Origin: Mycobacteroides chelonae
GTDB taxonomy: Bacteria; Actinomycetota; Actinomycetes; Mycobacteriales; Mycobacteriaceae
Assembly (NCBI GenBank): GCA_014204435.1
Contig: JACHLF010000001.1
Location: forward strand, 310,001-374,000
Length of the DNA: 64,000 nucleotides
Direction: 5' to 3'
Each line of letters starts with the position of its first letter. The first letter of the stretch is position 1. The notes under the pieces are model-generated. The model was not told where the DNA came from. It was given only the letters and a program-made list of their open reading frames with translations, and did not search any database. The translations under genes and the position numbers were made by a program. Shown here in pieces: positions 25,987 through 33,448 of this stretch.

Positions 25987-26517
25987 ATGGCCAAGACTGA
26001 CAAGGTCACCGCCGTTGCCGAGATCACCGAGCAGTTCAAGGATTCGACTGCGACCGTGATCACCGAGTACCGCGGCTTGTCGGTGTCCGCTCTGGCCACC
26101 CTGCGCCGCTCCCTCGGAGCTTCCGCCACCTACTCCGTCGCCAAGAACACGCTGGTCAAGCGTGCGGCTGCGGACGCCGGTGTGGAGGGCCTGGACGACC
26201 TGTTCGCCGGCCCAACGGCAATCGCGTTCATCAAGGGCGAGCCCGTGGACGCAGCGAAGGCCATCAAGACCTTCGCAAAGGACAACAAGGCACTGATCAT
26301 CAAGGGCGGCTACATGGATGGCCGCGCTCTGTCAGTCGCCGAGGTTGAGCGCATCGCCGATCTGGAATCGCGCGAGGTGCTGCTGGCCAAGCTGGCCGGC
26401 GCGATGAAGGGCAACCTGGCCAAGGCCGCCGGACTGTTCAACGCCCCGGCGTCCCAGGTTGCACGCCTGGCCGCCGCCCTGCAGGAGAAGAAGGCTTCCG
26501 AAGAGTCGGCTGCCTAA
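25987..26517 (+). CDS. rplJ: Ribosomal protein L10
   Basis: 176 residues; ATG after ATGAGGAGGCAAT. Signature: [27 protein letters not shown] and [11 protein letters not shown] in the RNA-binding domain; the long C-terminal helix carries the L7/L12 dimer sites ([14 protein letters not shown]). Forms the base of the ribosomal stalk. Followed by rplL after 51 bases. Translation initiation is preceded by the structured leader described above. Confidence 0.96.
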   Translation: MAKTDKVTAVAEITEQFKDSTATVITEYRGLSVSALATLRRSLGASATYSVAKNTLVKRAAADAGVEGLDDLFAGPTAIAFIKGEPVDAAKAIKTFAKDNKALIIKGGYMDGRALSVAEVERIADLESREVLLAKLAGAMKGNLAKAAGLFNAPASQVARLAAALQEKKASEESAA

Positions 26518-26568
26518 GACGCCTGCATCTACCCAAACCTGTTGTAAATCAAGGAAGGAACCAACATC

Positions 26569-26955
26569 ATGGCAAAGCTGAGCACCGAGGAACTGATCGA
26601 TGCTTTCAAGGAGCTGACGCTGCTTGAGCTGTCCGAGTTCGTCAAGACCTTCGAAGAGGTCTTCGAGGTCACCGCGGCCGCCCCGGTCGCCGTCGCCGCT
26701 GTCGGTGGCGCTGCCCCGGCCGCCGAGGCTGCCGAAGAGCAGAGCGAGTTCGATGTCATCCTGGAGAGCGCCGGCGACAAGAAGATCGGCGTCATCAAGG
26801 TTGTCCGCGAGATCGTCGCCGGCCTGGGCCTGAAGGAAGCCAAGGATCTGGTCGACGGCGCCCCCAAGCCGCTGCTGGAGAAGGTCGCCAAGGAGGCCGC
26901 CGACGACGCCAAGGCCAAGCTCGAGGCCGCTGGCGCCACGGTTACCGTCAAGTAG
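26569..26955 (+). CDS. rplL: Ribosomal protein L7/L12
   Basis: 128 residues. N-terminal dimerisation helices ([22 protein letters not shown]), an Ala/Pro-rich hinge ([19 protein letters not shown]) and the C-terminal factor-binding domain ([30 protein letters not shown]). Recruits translation GTPases. Ends 14 bases before a strong terminator. Confidence 0.97.
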   Translation: MAKLSTEELIDAFKELTLLELSEFVKTFEEVFEVTAAAPVAVAAVGGAAPAAEAAEEQSEFDVILESAGDKKIGVIKVVREIVAGLGLKEAKDLVDGAPKPLLEKVAKEAADDAKAKLEAAGATVTVK

Positions 26956-26969
26956 TTCGCAGTACCTCG

Positions 26970-27005
26970 ATCGGCCCCGTAAGTCTTCGGACTTGCGGGG
27001 CCGAT
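26970..27005 (+). terminator. Terminator of rplJ-rplL
   Basis: A 16-pair stem (ATCGGCCCCGTAAGTC with GACTTGCGGGGCCGAT, one G-T pair) closed by TTCG and followed by TTCGTTG. Confidence 0.92.
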
Positions 27006-27012
27006 TTCGTTG

Positions 27013-27050
27013 TCGAGTGTGCGGAAAATCGACACACCCCGCACACTCGA
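27013..27050. repeat. Perfect 12-bp inverted repeat, REP-like
   Basis: TCGAGTGTGCGG and CCGCACACTCGA are separated by 14 bases. It lies straight after the rplL terminator and before a small membrane-protein gene. Either an operator or an interspersed palindromic element; only one full copy is visible in this window. Confidence 0.6.
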
Positions 27051-27054
27051 CCCT

Positions 27055-27351
27055 GTGGCTGTCTACGTGCTGGTGGTGGGCTGTCTTCTGTTGCTTCTCG
27101 TGGTGCTTCGTGCGCGCCGTCGCCGCGCCGCGGTGCCGGTCGCGGTGCCGTCCCGAAGGCAGGTGCCGACCGAGGACGAATTGCGCCGGCGACTGTTGAC
27201 GCGCCTGGCTGTCGACATGCGCGTCCCATTGGTACGGGCGGCCCGCGCGATGTCGGCGTTACGCGACATGACCCCGGAATCGGTGCCGGCTCCCGTCGCT
27301 GCCGCGACTCGGCCGGACGACGAGGGGGAGGAAATCTCCTGGGCGCCTTAG
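27055..27351 (+). CDS. Small single-pass membrane protein
   Basis: 98 residues from GTG; the frame is open for 15 more codons upstream through the palindrome, but GTG places the helix (VYVLVVGCLLLLLVVLRA, about 3-20) right at the N-terminus. A basic stretch RARRRRAAV follows, then a soluble helix (DELRRRLLTRLAVDMRVPLVRAARAM) and an acidic tail. No family recognised. It converges with the TetR gene, overlapping by four bases. Confidence 0.55.
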   Translation: MAVYVLVVGCLLLLLVVLRARRRRAAVPVAVPSRRQVPTEDELRRRLLTRLAVDMRVPLVRAARAMSALRDMTPESVPAPVAAATRPDDEGEEISWAP

Positions 27352-28064
27352 GGCGACGCCGCCAGCCGGGCGGCCGCCGCGGCGGTTGACCGGCTTACCC
27401 GATCGGGGGTATCGCCCAGGGCGACAAGCAGATCCGTGGTCATCGAGCCCAGTACCGGACCTACCGCCGCGCCGTCCTCACCCCAGAAGCCGGCGAGCTC
27501 TAGCATGACGAACCCGTGCATGATGGCCCAGAATTTGGCGGCGGTCGCGGCGACCTTCGCAGCATCGTCGGGGGAGCCGCCGATCCGGCCAGCGGCCATC
27601 GCGCGTTGTACGCAGCGGAACAGGTAGGCCGCGCTGGGGTGCTCCGGCGTGACGTGCGTGGTGTCGAACATGTTCTTGCGGGGTGCGTTGACTCCGTGTG
27701 CACTGGTCACGCCGAACATCAGCCGATACATGTGTGGGCTGTCGATGGCGAACTGGCGGTAGGCCATTCCGGTCATCATGAGGTCGGCGATCACATCGTC
27801 GGTCTGTTCGACCACCGCCTGTGCGTCGGCGAATTGGCGCAGCCCCTCCTCGGCAACCTCAGCGATCAGCTCGCGCATTCCGCCGAAGTAGGTATAGACC
27901 GCCATCGTGGAGGTGCCGGCCGCCGCGGCGATCTTGCGCGTCTGCAGCGCGTCGGGGCCTTGCTCGTTGAGGAGTTGTACGGCCGCGGTCACAAGGTTGA
28001 TCCGGGGATTACGGACGGCGGTCCGGTCGTTTCCCGGGCTATTTCTTGGCGCAGATGAACTCAT
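27348..28064 (-). CDS. TetR-family regulator (Rv0653c-like)
   Basis: 238 residues from the ATG giving MSSSAPRN; a GTG 12 codons upstream would reach toward the operator and is less likely. HTH: NLVTAAVQLLNEQGPDALQTRKIAAAAGTSTMAVYTYFGGM (about 23-63). The ligand domain ends in a WHG-type block, FWAIMHGFVMLELAGFWG. Divergent from a carotenoid oxygenase gene with a palindrome between them, so it probably represses that gene and itself; an apocarotenoid or retinoid-like ligand is possible but not shown. Confidence 0.85.
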   Translation of the reverse strand: MSSSAPRNSPGNDRTAVRNPRINLVTAAVQLLNEQGPDALQTRKIAAAAGTSTMAVYTYFGGMRELIAEVAEEGLRQFADAQAVVEQTDDVIADLMMTGMAYRQFAIDSPHMYRLMFGVTSAHGVNAPRKNMFDTTHVTPEHPSAAYLFRCVQRAMAAGRIGGSPDDAAKVAATAAKFWAIMHGFVMLELAGFWGEDGAAVGPVLGSMTTDLLVALGDTPDRVSRSTAAAAARLAASP

Positions 28065-28100
28065 GGTCTTGCCATGTTCGCACAACGGGAGTACGTTCAC

Positions 28101-28126
28101 TATAACATCGTAATAACAGTGTTATA
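28101..28126. promoter_or_regulatory. TetR operator candidate
   Basis: TATAACA and TGTTATA arms around 12 bases, the only strongly AT-rich patch between the divergent TetR and oxygenase genes. Spaced 36 bases from the TetR start and 22 from the oxygenase start. Confidence 0.6.
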
Positions 28127-28148
28127 CCAGCCAGCCCCAGAGGACGCC

Positions 28149-29660
28149 ATGACTGCCACAGCCCAGCCGACCGCCAACGCGAGCCCGTACCTGACCGGGA
28201 TCTGGGAACCGGTTCAGCAGGAGGTGGACAGCGTCGACCTTCGGGTGACCGGAACGCTGCCCGAGCACCTCGACGGCAGGTATCTACGTAACGGCCCCAA
28301 CCCGGCGGCCGAGGTGAACCCTGCCGCTTATCACCTCTTCAGCGGTGATGCGATGGTGCACGGACTATCGCTGTGCGACGGGAAGGCGCAGTGGTACCGC
28401 AATCGCTGGGTCCGCACGCCGTCGGTAAGCAAGGCGCTTGGCGAGGTACGCCCTGCCGCCATCAGCACGAGTGCGGGCATGGGCGTCATCGGACCGAACA
28501 CCAACGTGCTCGACCATGCCGGACGCACGCTCGCTCTGGTTGAAGGCGGCATCGCCAACTATGAACTCACCGAGGGCCTCGACACCGTCGGCACCTGTGA
28601 TTTCGGCGGCACCCTGCCCGGTGGGTACACGGCGCACCCGCACACCGATCCCGATACGGGTGAAATGCATGCCGTCTCTTACTCTTTCGCCCGCGGAAGT
28701 ACGGTCCAGTACTCGGTCATCGATACCCACGGCCGTGCTCGGCGGACTGTGGACATCCAGGTGCACGGGTCGCCGATGATGCACGACTTCACCCTTACCG
28801 AGAAGTACGTCGTCTTTTACGATCTGCCGGTCACGCTCGACATGTCGATGATCAGCCAGTCCGTGCCGGTGCCACGGCTACTGCGCAAGCCTGCCCAGAT
28901 CGTCATGAACTCACTGATCGGAAAGGTGAAGATTCCCGGCCCCATCGCGGCGAAGGCCAGCCAATACTCCGGCAAGTCCCCGTCCATTCCGTATTCCTGG
29001 AACACCAAGTACCCGGCGAGGATTGGGGTGATGCCGCGTGAGGGCGATGACCCCTCCCGGCAAGCCCCCGTGCGGTGGTTCCAGATCGACCCGTGTTATG
29101 TCTTTCACCCGCTCAACGGCTACTCCGAAATGCGCAACGGCTCAGAGGTAATCGTGATCGACCTGGTGCGGTACGACTCGATGTTCTCTCATGATGTTCT
29201 TGGCCCCAGCGATGCCAAGGGCCAGCTGGATCGCTGGACGATCGATCTGGCCAAGGGCACGGTGCACATGGAGCGCAAGGATGACCGGCAGCTTGAATTC
29301 CCGCGCATCAACGAGGCTTTGACGGGCAAGAAGCATCGCTACGGATATCTGCCGGATGTCGAGAACTTCTTCAGCGCCGGTGAAGCAGCCGGAGGAAGCA
29401 TCGTCAAGTACGACTACGAGGCGGGGTCCAGTGTCTCGAGCCGACTGGACCCAGCCATCGTGCTGGGGGAGATGTCGTTCGTGCCGAACCCCACGGCGGC
29501 CACGGAGGACGACGGCGTGCTGATGGGTTTCGCGGTCGACCGCCGATCCAACGAGGGGCAGTTGCTGCTCCTGGACGCGGGCTCACTGGATCTAATGGCC
29601 ACGGTGCATCTGCCGCAGCGCGTTCCGGCAGGCTTCCACGGCAACTGGGCTCCCCGCTGA
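28149..29660 (+). CDS. Carotenoid cleavage oxygenase (Rv0654-like)
   Basis: 503 residues, ATG after CCAGAGGACGCC. A seven-bladed propeller family with four iron-binding His: TAHPHTD (about 159-165), SPMMHDFTLTEKYVVFYDLP (about 212-231), YVFHPLNGY (about 317-325), and a final His in GFHGNWAP at the very C-terminus. RYLRNGPNP near the start is diagnostic. Cleaves conjugated double bases of carotenoids or stilbenes with O2; the M. tuberculosis enzyme is known to cleave a range of carotenoids. Regulated by the divergent TetR gene. Confidence 0.9.
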   Translation: MTATAQPTANASPYLTGIWEPVQQEVDSVDLRVTGTLPEHLDGRYLRNGPNPAAEVNPAAYHLFSGDAMVHGLSLCDGKAQWYRNRWVRTPSVSKALGEVRPAAISTSAGMGVIGPNTNVLDHAGRTLALVEGGIANYELTEGLDTVGTCDFGGTLPGGYTAHPHTDPDTGEMHAVSYSFARGSTVQYSVIDTHGRARRTVDIQVHGSPMMHDFTLTEKYVVFYDLPVTLDMSMISQSVPVPRLLRKPAQIVMNSLIGKVKIPGPIAAKASQYSGKSPSIPYSWNTKYPARIGVMPREGDDPSRQAPVRWFQIDPCYVFHPLNGYSEMRNGSEVIVIDLVRYDSMFSHDVLGPSDAKGQLDRWTIDLAKGTVHMERKDDRQLEFPRINEALTGKKHRYGYLPDVENFFSAGEAAGGSIVKYDYEAGSSVSSRLDPAIVLGEMSFVPNPTAATEDDGVLMGFAVDRRSNEGQLLLLDAGSLDLMATVHLPQRVPAGFHGNWAPR

Positions 29661-29664
29661 GACC

Positions 29665-29922
29665 ATGGCCGACGGGCATCGCGCATACGGTTCATCCATG
29701 CATGGCCCACTGCCCGATTCCCTGCGTTACACCGACGACCCGGGCGACCCGGTGTATGAGGCAGCTTGCGAGCGGTTCCGCGGTGTCGTCCATCCCTTCG
29801 ACTACGTCGAGAACATGTTTCACCGCAAGGGTTTGCCGTCGTGGCGCAAGATCGTCGAATTGCATCGCGCCTGGTTCGAAGGCGGGACTCCGCTCGTCGT
29901 GGAACTCGGCAGTCGAGCGTGA
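29665..29922 (+). CDS. Small hypothetical protein after the oxygenase
   Basis: 85 residues starting four bases after the oxygenase stop, or 74 from a second ATG. Contains SLRYTDDPGDPVYEAACERFRGVVHPFDYVENMF and HRKGLPSWRKIVELHRAWFEGG, a compact, plausible globular sequence with balanced charge. I do not recognise the family. Position suggests the same message as the oxygenase. Confidence 0.5.
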   Translation: MADGHRAYGSSMHGPLPDSLRYTDDPGDPVYEAACERFRGVVHPFDYVENMFHRKGLPSWRKIVELHRAWFEGGTPLVVELGSRA

Positions 29923-29971
29923 TACTGAGGAAAGCGTCGCTGAAACCGGCTGACGGCGTCACACTCGTGAC

Positions 29972-30568
29972 ATGGAGATCACTTCGGCCATCAGTGCCAT
30001 CCTCGGGGCATTCGGGCTCTCGGGTGCCGCCGGGCTGAATGCGTGGCTGCCGCTGCTGGCGGTGGGCGCCGCCGATCGGTTCGGGTGGATCGAGCTCGGC
30101 CCGTCGTACGGCTGGCTGTCCTCCACGCCGGCGCTCATCGTTCTCGCGATCGTCTTCGTGCTCGACCTCATCGGAGACAAGATTCCGGCCCTGGATTCGG
30201 TCCTGCATGCGGTGGGTACCTTCATCGCGCCGGCGTCGGGGGCGATTCTGTTCACCGCGGAAACAAGTCTCTCGTCGCATCTGCCGCCGGCCGTGGCGGC
30301 GATTCTGGGGGCCATCACCGCGGGCAGTGTGCATGCCAGCCGGACCGTGGCACGCCCCTTCGTGACGGGAACCACTGCCGGCGTGGGAAACCCGGTGGTC
30401 TCGACCGCCGAGGACGGCACCTCGCTGGTGTTGACAGTTCTCGCGTTGGCCGTGCCGCTTCTCGCATTCCTCGTGGTGCTGGCGCTTTTGCTCGGGCTCG
30501 GATGGCTGACCTACCGGGCGATTCGATGGGCGCGCATCAGGCGTCAATCCGGCGCGGTCAGCCCGTAA
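29972..30568 (+). CDS. DUF4126 membrane protein
   Basis: 198 residues with about five hydrophobic segments. The start EITSAISAILGAFGLSGAAGLNAWLPLLAVG, the DLIGDKIPALDSVLHAVGTFIAPASGA block and the repeated small-residue helices are typical of DUF4126, a small inner-membrane family of unknown function. Followed by an MFS transporter on the same strand after 81 bases. Confidence 0.78.
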   Translation: MEITSAISAILGAFGLSGAAGLNAWLPLLAVGAADRFGWIELGPSYGWLSSTPALIVLAIVFVLDLIGDKIPALDSVLHAVGTFIAPASGAILFTAETSLSSHLPPAVAAILGAITAGSVHASRTVARPFVTGTTAGVGNPVVSTAEDGTSLVLTVLALAVPLLAFLVVLALLLGLGWLTYRAIRWARIRRQSGAVSP

Positions 30569-30649
30569 GTTGCCCCGGTGATAACCGTCATCGCAGGACG
30601 AATGTGGCTGGGGCCCATAGAGTGAGCTGACGAGAGAAATGAAGGTGAC

Positions 30650-32020
30650 ATGAATCTGGCCGTACGGCACGTAGTTATCGCGTGCGCCGCACTGTTCGTG
30701 GCGAGGTTGACCATGCTGGACCACGGTCTGGCTGCGGTGTGGGGAGTGGACCGGGGCGACGACGCGCTCGGCACGATCGAATGGGCGACTATCGCGGGCG
30801 ATGTGGTGGCAGTGGTGACATTGCTGGTGTTCGCCCGTTTGGGAAATCACATCCGGCCGACGACCTTCCTGGCCGCCGGACTGGTGATCCTTGGCCTGTC
30901 GACGGCCGGATCGTTGATCCCGGGCTCGGCGACCTTGCTCGCCTGGGTGATGCTGGTCTCTTCGCTGGGCGCAGGTCTGACCATGGTGGCTTCCATGTTG
31001 ATCGTCCTGCATTCCACACCCAGACGTGGCCGCGGCCTATCGCTGGGGTTCTGGGTGGCCATGTACCCGTTGGCCATGTTGGCGGGCGAGGTTCTGGACA
31101 TCAACTCACCACAGAACTGGAATCCGATCACGTGCGGGATCCTCGCGGCGACCGTGGTGGTGCTGATCGTGGTTCTCACCCAGCCACACCGCGAGTTTGT
31201 CGGCACATTCGACACCTTCGACCTCGTCGGCGCGTTGCTGTGGCTGGTCGGGGTGTCCGCGCTGGCTTGGCTGCTGATCGACGAGTCCTCCCCGGTGCGG
31301 GCAGTGATCCTCGGAATCATCGCCCTGGTGGCCTTCGGTGCGCTCTTCGCGCAGACCCGGCGCAGGGGCTCGGCCGCCTTGATCGCCGCAGAGGTCCTGA
31401 CCCGTCCGGTCGTGCTGGCCGCACTCTTGGCGATCACCGTGCTGACCTTCCTGGTGCGGTTCGCGGACTTCGACCACGCGGCGATGTGGTGGTCGATCGA
31501 CCGTGAGCTGGCGCCCTCGGATACCCCGGCAGTAGCACTTTTCGCCGCCGGATTGGTCGTGGCGCCGATGGCCGGTTACCTGATCGATGCCGGAAAGCGC
31601 ACGCTCGTGGCGGTGCTTGGCGTCGTCTTGTTGGTGGCCGGAGTGGTGGCGACCGTGGTCGAACTGCAGTCCGCCCACACGGAGAACGGGTTGCTCCTGG
31701 GCCTGCTGCTCTCCGGGGCTGGCATCTCGACGCTGGCCGTCTACCTGTTCTACGCGGTGTTCCACGGGGTGTCACCCGTGCAGCTGACCGTGGTCGGTGG
31801 CTTGGCGGTCACCGCATCCGCGTTAGGAGCCGTCCTGGGCGAGTTCGTCCGGCAGCGCGCCCAGGTGGACCTGCTGACCGGGTACGGCCTCGCGCACCCG
31901 AGCGTCTTCGCCGACATCGTCGGCTTGATCGTTGTGCTGATCGCGCTGCTGGCCGGGGCGCTGCTCATCGTGGAGCGACGGCGCAGTGATTCGGCCGATA
32001 GGGAGTCCGCCGACACGTAG
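30650..32020 (+). CDS. Major facilitator-type transporter
   Basis: 456 residues, 12-14 hydrophobic helices throughout and a short charged C-terminus (RRRSDSADRESADT). The topology and repeated Gly/Ala-rich helices fit the drug:H+ antiporter branch, but the usual GRRxxR loop motif is not obvious, so the family call rests on topology. The N-terminal half has an internal STPRRGRGLSLGFW loop. Substrate unknown. The 205 bases after it, before mkl, contain no gene. Confidence 0.65.
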   Translation: MNLAVRHVVIACAALFVARLTMLDHGLAAVWGVDRGDDALGTIEWATIAGDVVAVVTLLVFARLGNHIRPTTFLAAGLVILGLSTAGSLIPGSATLLAWVMLVSSLGAGLTMVASMLIVLHSTPRRGRGLSLGFWVAMYPLAMLAGEVLDINSPQNWNPITCGILAATVVVLIVVLTQPHREFVGTFDTFDLVGALLWLVGVSALAWLLIDESSPVRAVILGIIALVAFGALFAQTRRRGSAALIAAEVLTRPVVLAALLAITVLTFLVRFADFDHAAMWWSIDRELAPSDTPAVALFAAGLVVAPMAGYLIDAGKRTLVAVLGVVLLVAGVVATVVELQSAHTENGLLLGLLLSGAGISTLAVYLFYAVFHGVSPVQLTVVGGLAVTASALGAVLGEFVRQRAQVDLLTGYGLAHPSVFADIVGLIVVLIALLAGALLIVERRRSDSADRESADT

Positions 32021-32225
32021 GTGTGGGGAGATAGCGGAACCCCGGTGCAAGCCGGGTGACACCGCGCCCTACTAATCGCGTAGTGGCTGGTTATCACAGT
32101 TAGCCGGTCCATGGCCCCGGTCTGGACTCAAACGCGATGCAGCTCTTGGGCATGCGCTAAAGTGATCCGAACCACAGCCTGGCCGGGTTGGTGGTGAAGT
32201 GTGCTTGTTGCGGAAGGATCGCCTG

Positions 32226-33353
32226 GTGGGTGCAGAAGTCTCCGTCGAGGGTTTGACCAAGTCCTTTGGTTCACAACGAATCTGGGAGAACGTCACGCTG
32301 TCCCTGCCGCCGGGTGAGGTCAGCGTGCTGCTGGGGCCGTCGGGTACCGGTAAGTCGGTGTTTCTGAAGTCGCTGATCGGTCTGCTGCGCCCCGAGCAGG
32401 GCGCCATCTACATCAACGGCACGAACATCATGGAGTGCTCTTCCAAGGAGCTGTACGAAATCCGCAAGCTGTTCGGCGTGATGTTCCAGGACGGTGCGCT
32501 GTTCGGTTCGATGAACCTATACGACAACACCGCCTTCCCCTTGCGTGAGCACACCAAGAAGAAGGAATCCGAGATCCGCGACATCGTCATGCAGAAGCTT
32601 GACGTGGTGGGTCTGACCGGCCACGAGACCAAGTTCCCCGGCGAGATCTCCGGCGGTATGCGCAAGCGTGCCGGTCTGGCCCGCTCGCTGGTGCTGGACC
32701 CGCAGATCATCCTTTGTGACGAGCCCGACTCCGGTCTGGACCCGGTCCGTACCGCCTATCTGAGCCAGCTGCTCATCGACATCAACGCGCAGATCGACGC
32801 CACGATCCTGATCGTGACGCACAACATCAACATCGCCCGCACCGTCCCGGACAACATGGGCATGCTGTACCGCCGCGAGCTCGTCATGTTCGGCCCGCGC
32901 GAGGTGCTGCTGACCAGCGATGAGCCGGTGATCAAGCAGTTCCTCAACGGCCGTCGTATCGGTCCAATCGGTATGTCCGAGGAAAAGGACGAGGCCACCA
33001 TGGCCGAGGAGCAGGCACACCTGGACGCCGGCCACCACGACGGTGGTGTCGAGGAGATCGAGGGTGTGCCCCCGCAGATTCAGGCCACCCCGGGCATGCC
33101 CGAGCGCGCGGCGGTCGGCCGTCGCCAGGCGCGGGTACGCGAGATCATGCACCAGCTGCCGCCGAATGCCCAGGCCGCGATCCAGGACAGCTTCGCCGGG
33201 ACGCATCAGTACCGCGTGCATGACTTCGGCGACGAGCCCACCGGCGTCACCACCGCCACGTTGGCGCCGCCGCACGCCGAGGAGCCCACGCAGAGCATCG
33301 ACGCCGGTGACGACGATGCTCCGACGGGTCAGATCCCGCCCGTACGGGGGTAG
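32226..33353 (+). CDS. mkl: Mce-transporter ATPase Mkl/MceG
   Basis: 375 residues. The preferred GTG gives VGAEVSVEGLTKSFG after GGAAGGA at seven bases, rather than a GTG nine codons earlier. ABC motifs: Walker A GPSGTGKS, Q-loop FQDGALFG, signature SGGMRKRAGLARS, Walker B IILCDEPDSGLDP. The C-terminal extension (about 255-375) is specific to MceG and is needed to bind and stabilise Mce systems. It energises all Mce lipid/sterol importers, whose genes are not in this window. Followed by its own terminator. Confidence 0.93.
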   Translation: MGAEVSVEGLTKSFGSQRIWENVTLSLPPGEVSVLLGPSGTGKSVFLKSLIGLLRPEQGAIYINGTNIMECSSKELYEIRKLFGVMFQDGALFGSMNLYDNTAFPLREHTKKKESEIRDIVMQKLDVVGLTGHETKFPGEISGGMRKRAGLARSLVLDPQIILCDEPDSGLDPVRTAYLSQLLIDINAQIDATILIVTHNINIARTVPDNMGMLYRRELVMFGPREVLLTSDEPVIKQFLNGRRIGPIGMSEEKDEATMAEEQAHLDAGHHDGGVEEIEGVPPQIQATPGMPERAAVGRRQARVREIMHQLPPNAQAAIQDSFAGTHQYRVHDFGDEPTGVTTATLAPPHAEEPTQSIDAGDDDAPTGQIPPVRG

Positions 33354-33359
33354 TGGTGC

Positions 33360-33379
33360 ACCCCTGATAAATCAGGGGT
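33360..33379 (+). terminator. Terminator of mkl
   Basis: ACCCCTGAT/ATCAGGGGT stem with the two central A residues, followed by TGATATTTG. Confidence 0.65.
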
Positions 33380-33448
33380 TGATATTTGCGAACGTGCGTT
33401 ATCTGATAGGGATCAGCCCTGTGGACGTGCGTGAAAGCGGTGCCGACT

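Noticed and set aside
29414..31012. 532-codon minus-strand frame across the DUF4126 and MFS genes
   Set aside because: Arg/His/Gln-rich shadow; the plus-strand genes have clear membrane helices.
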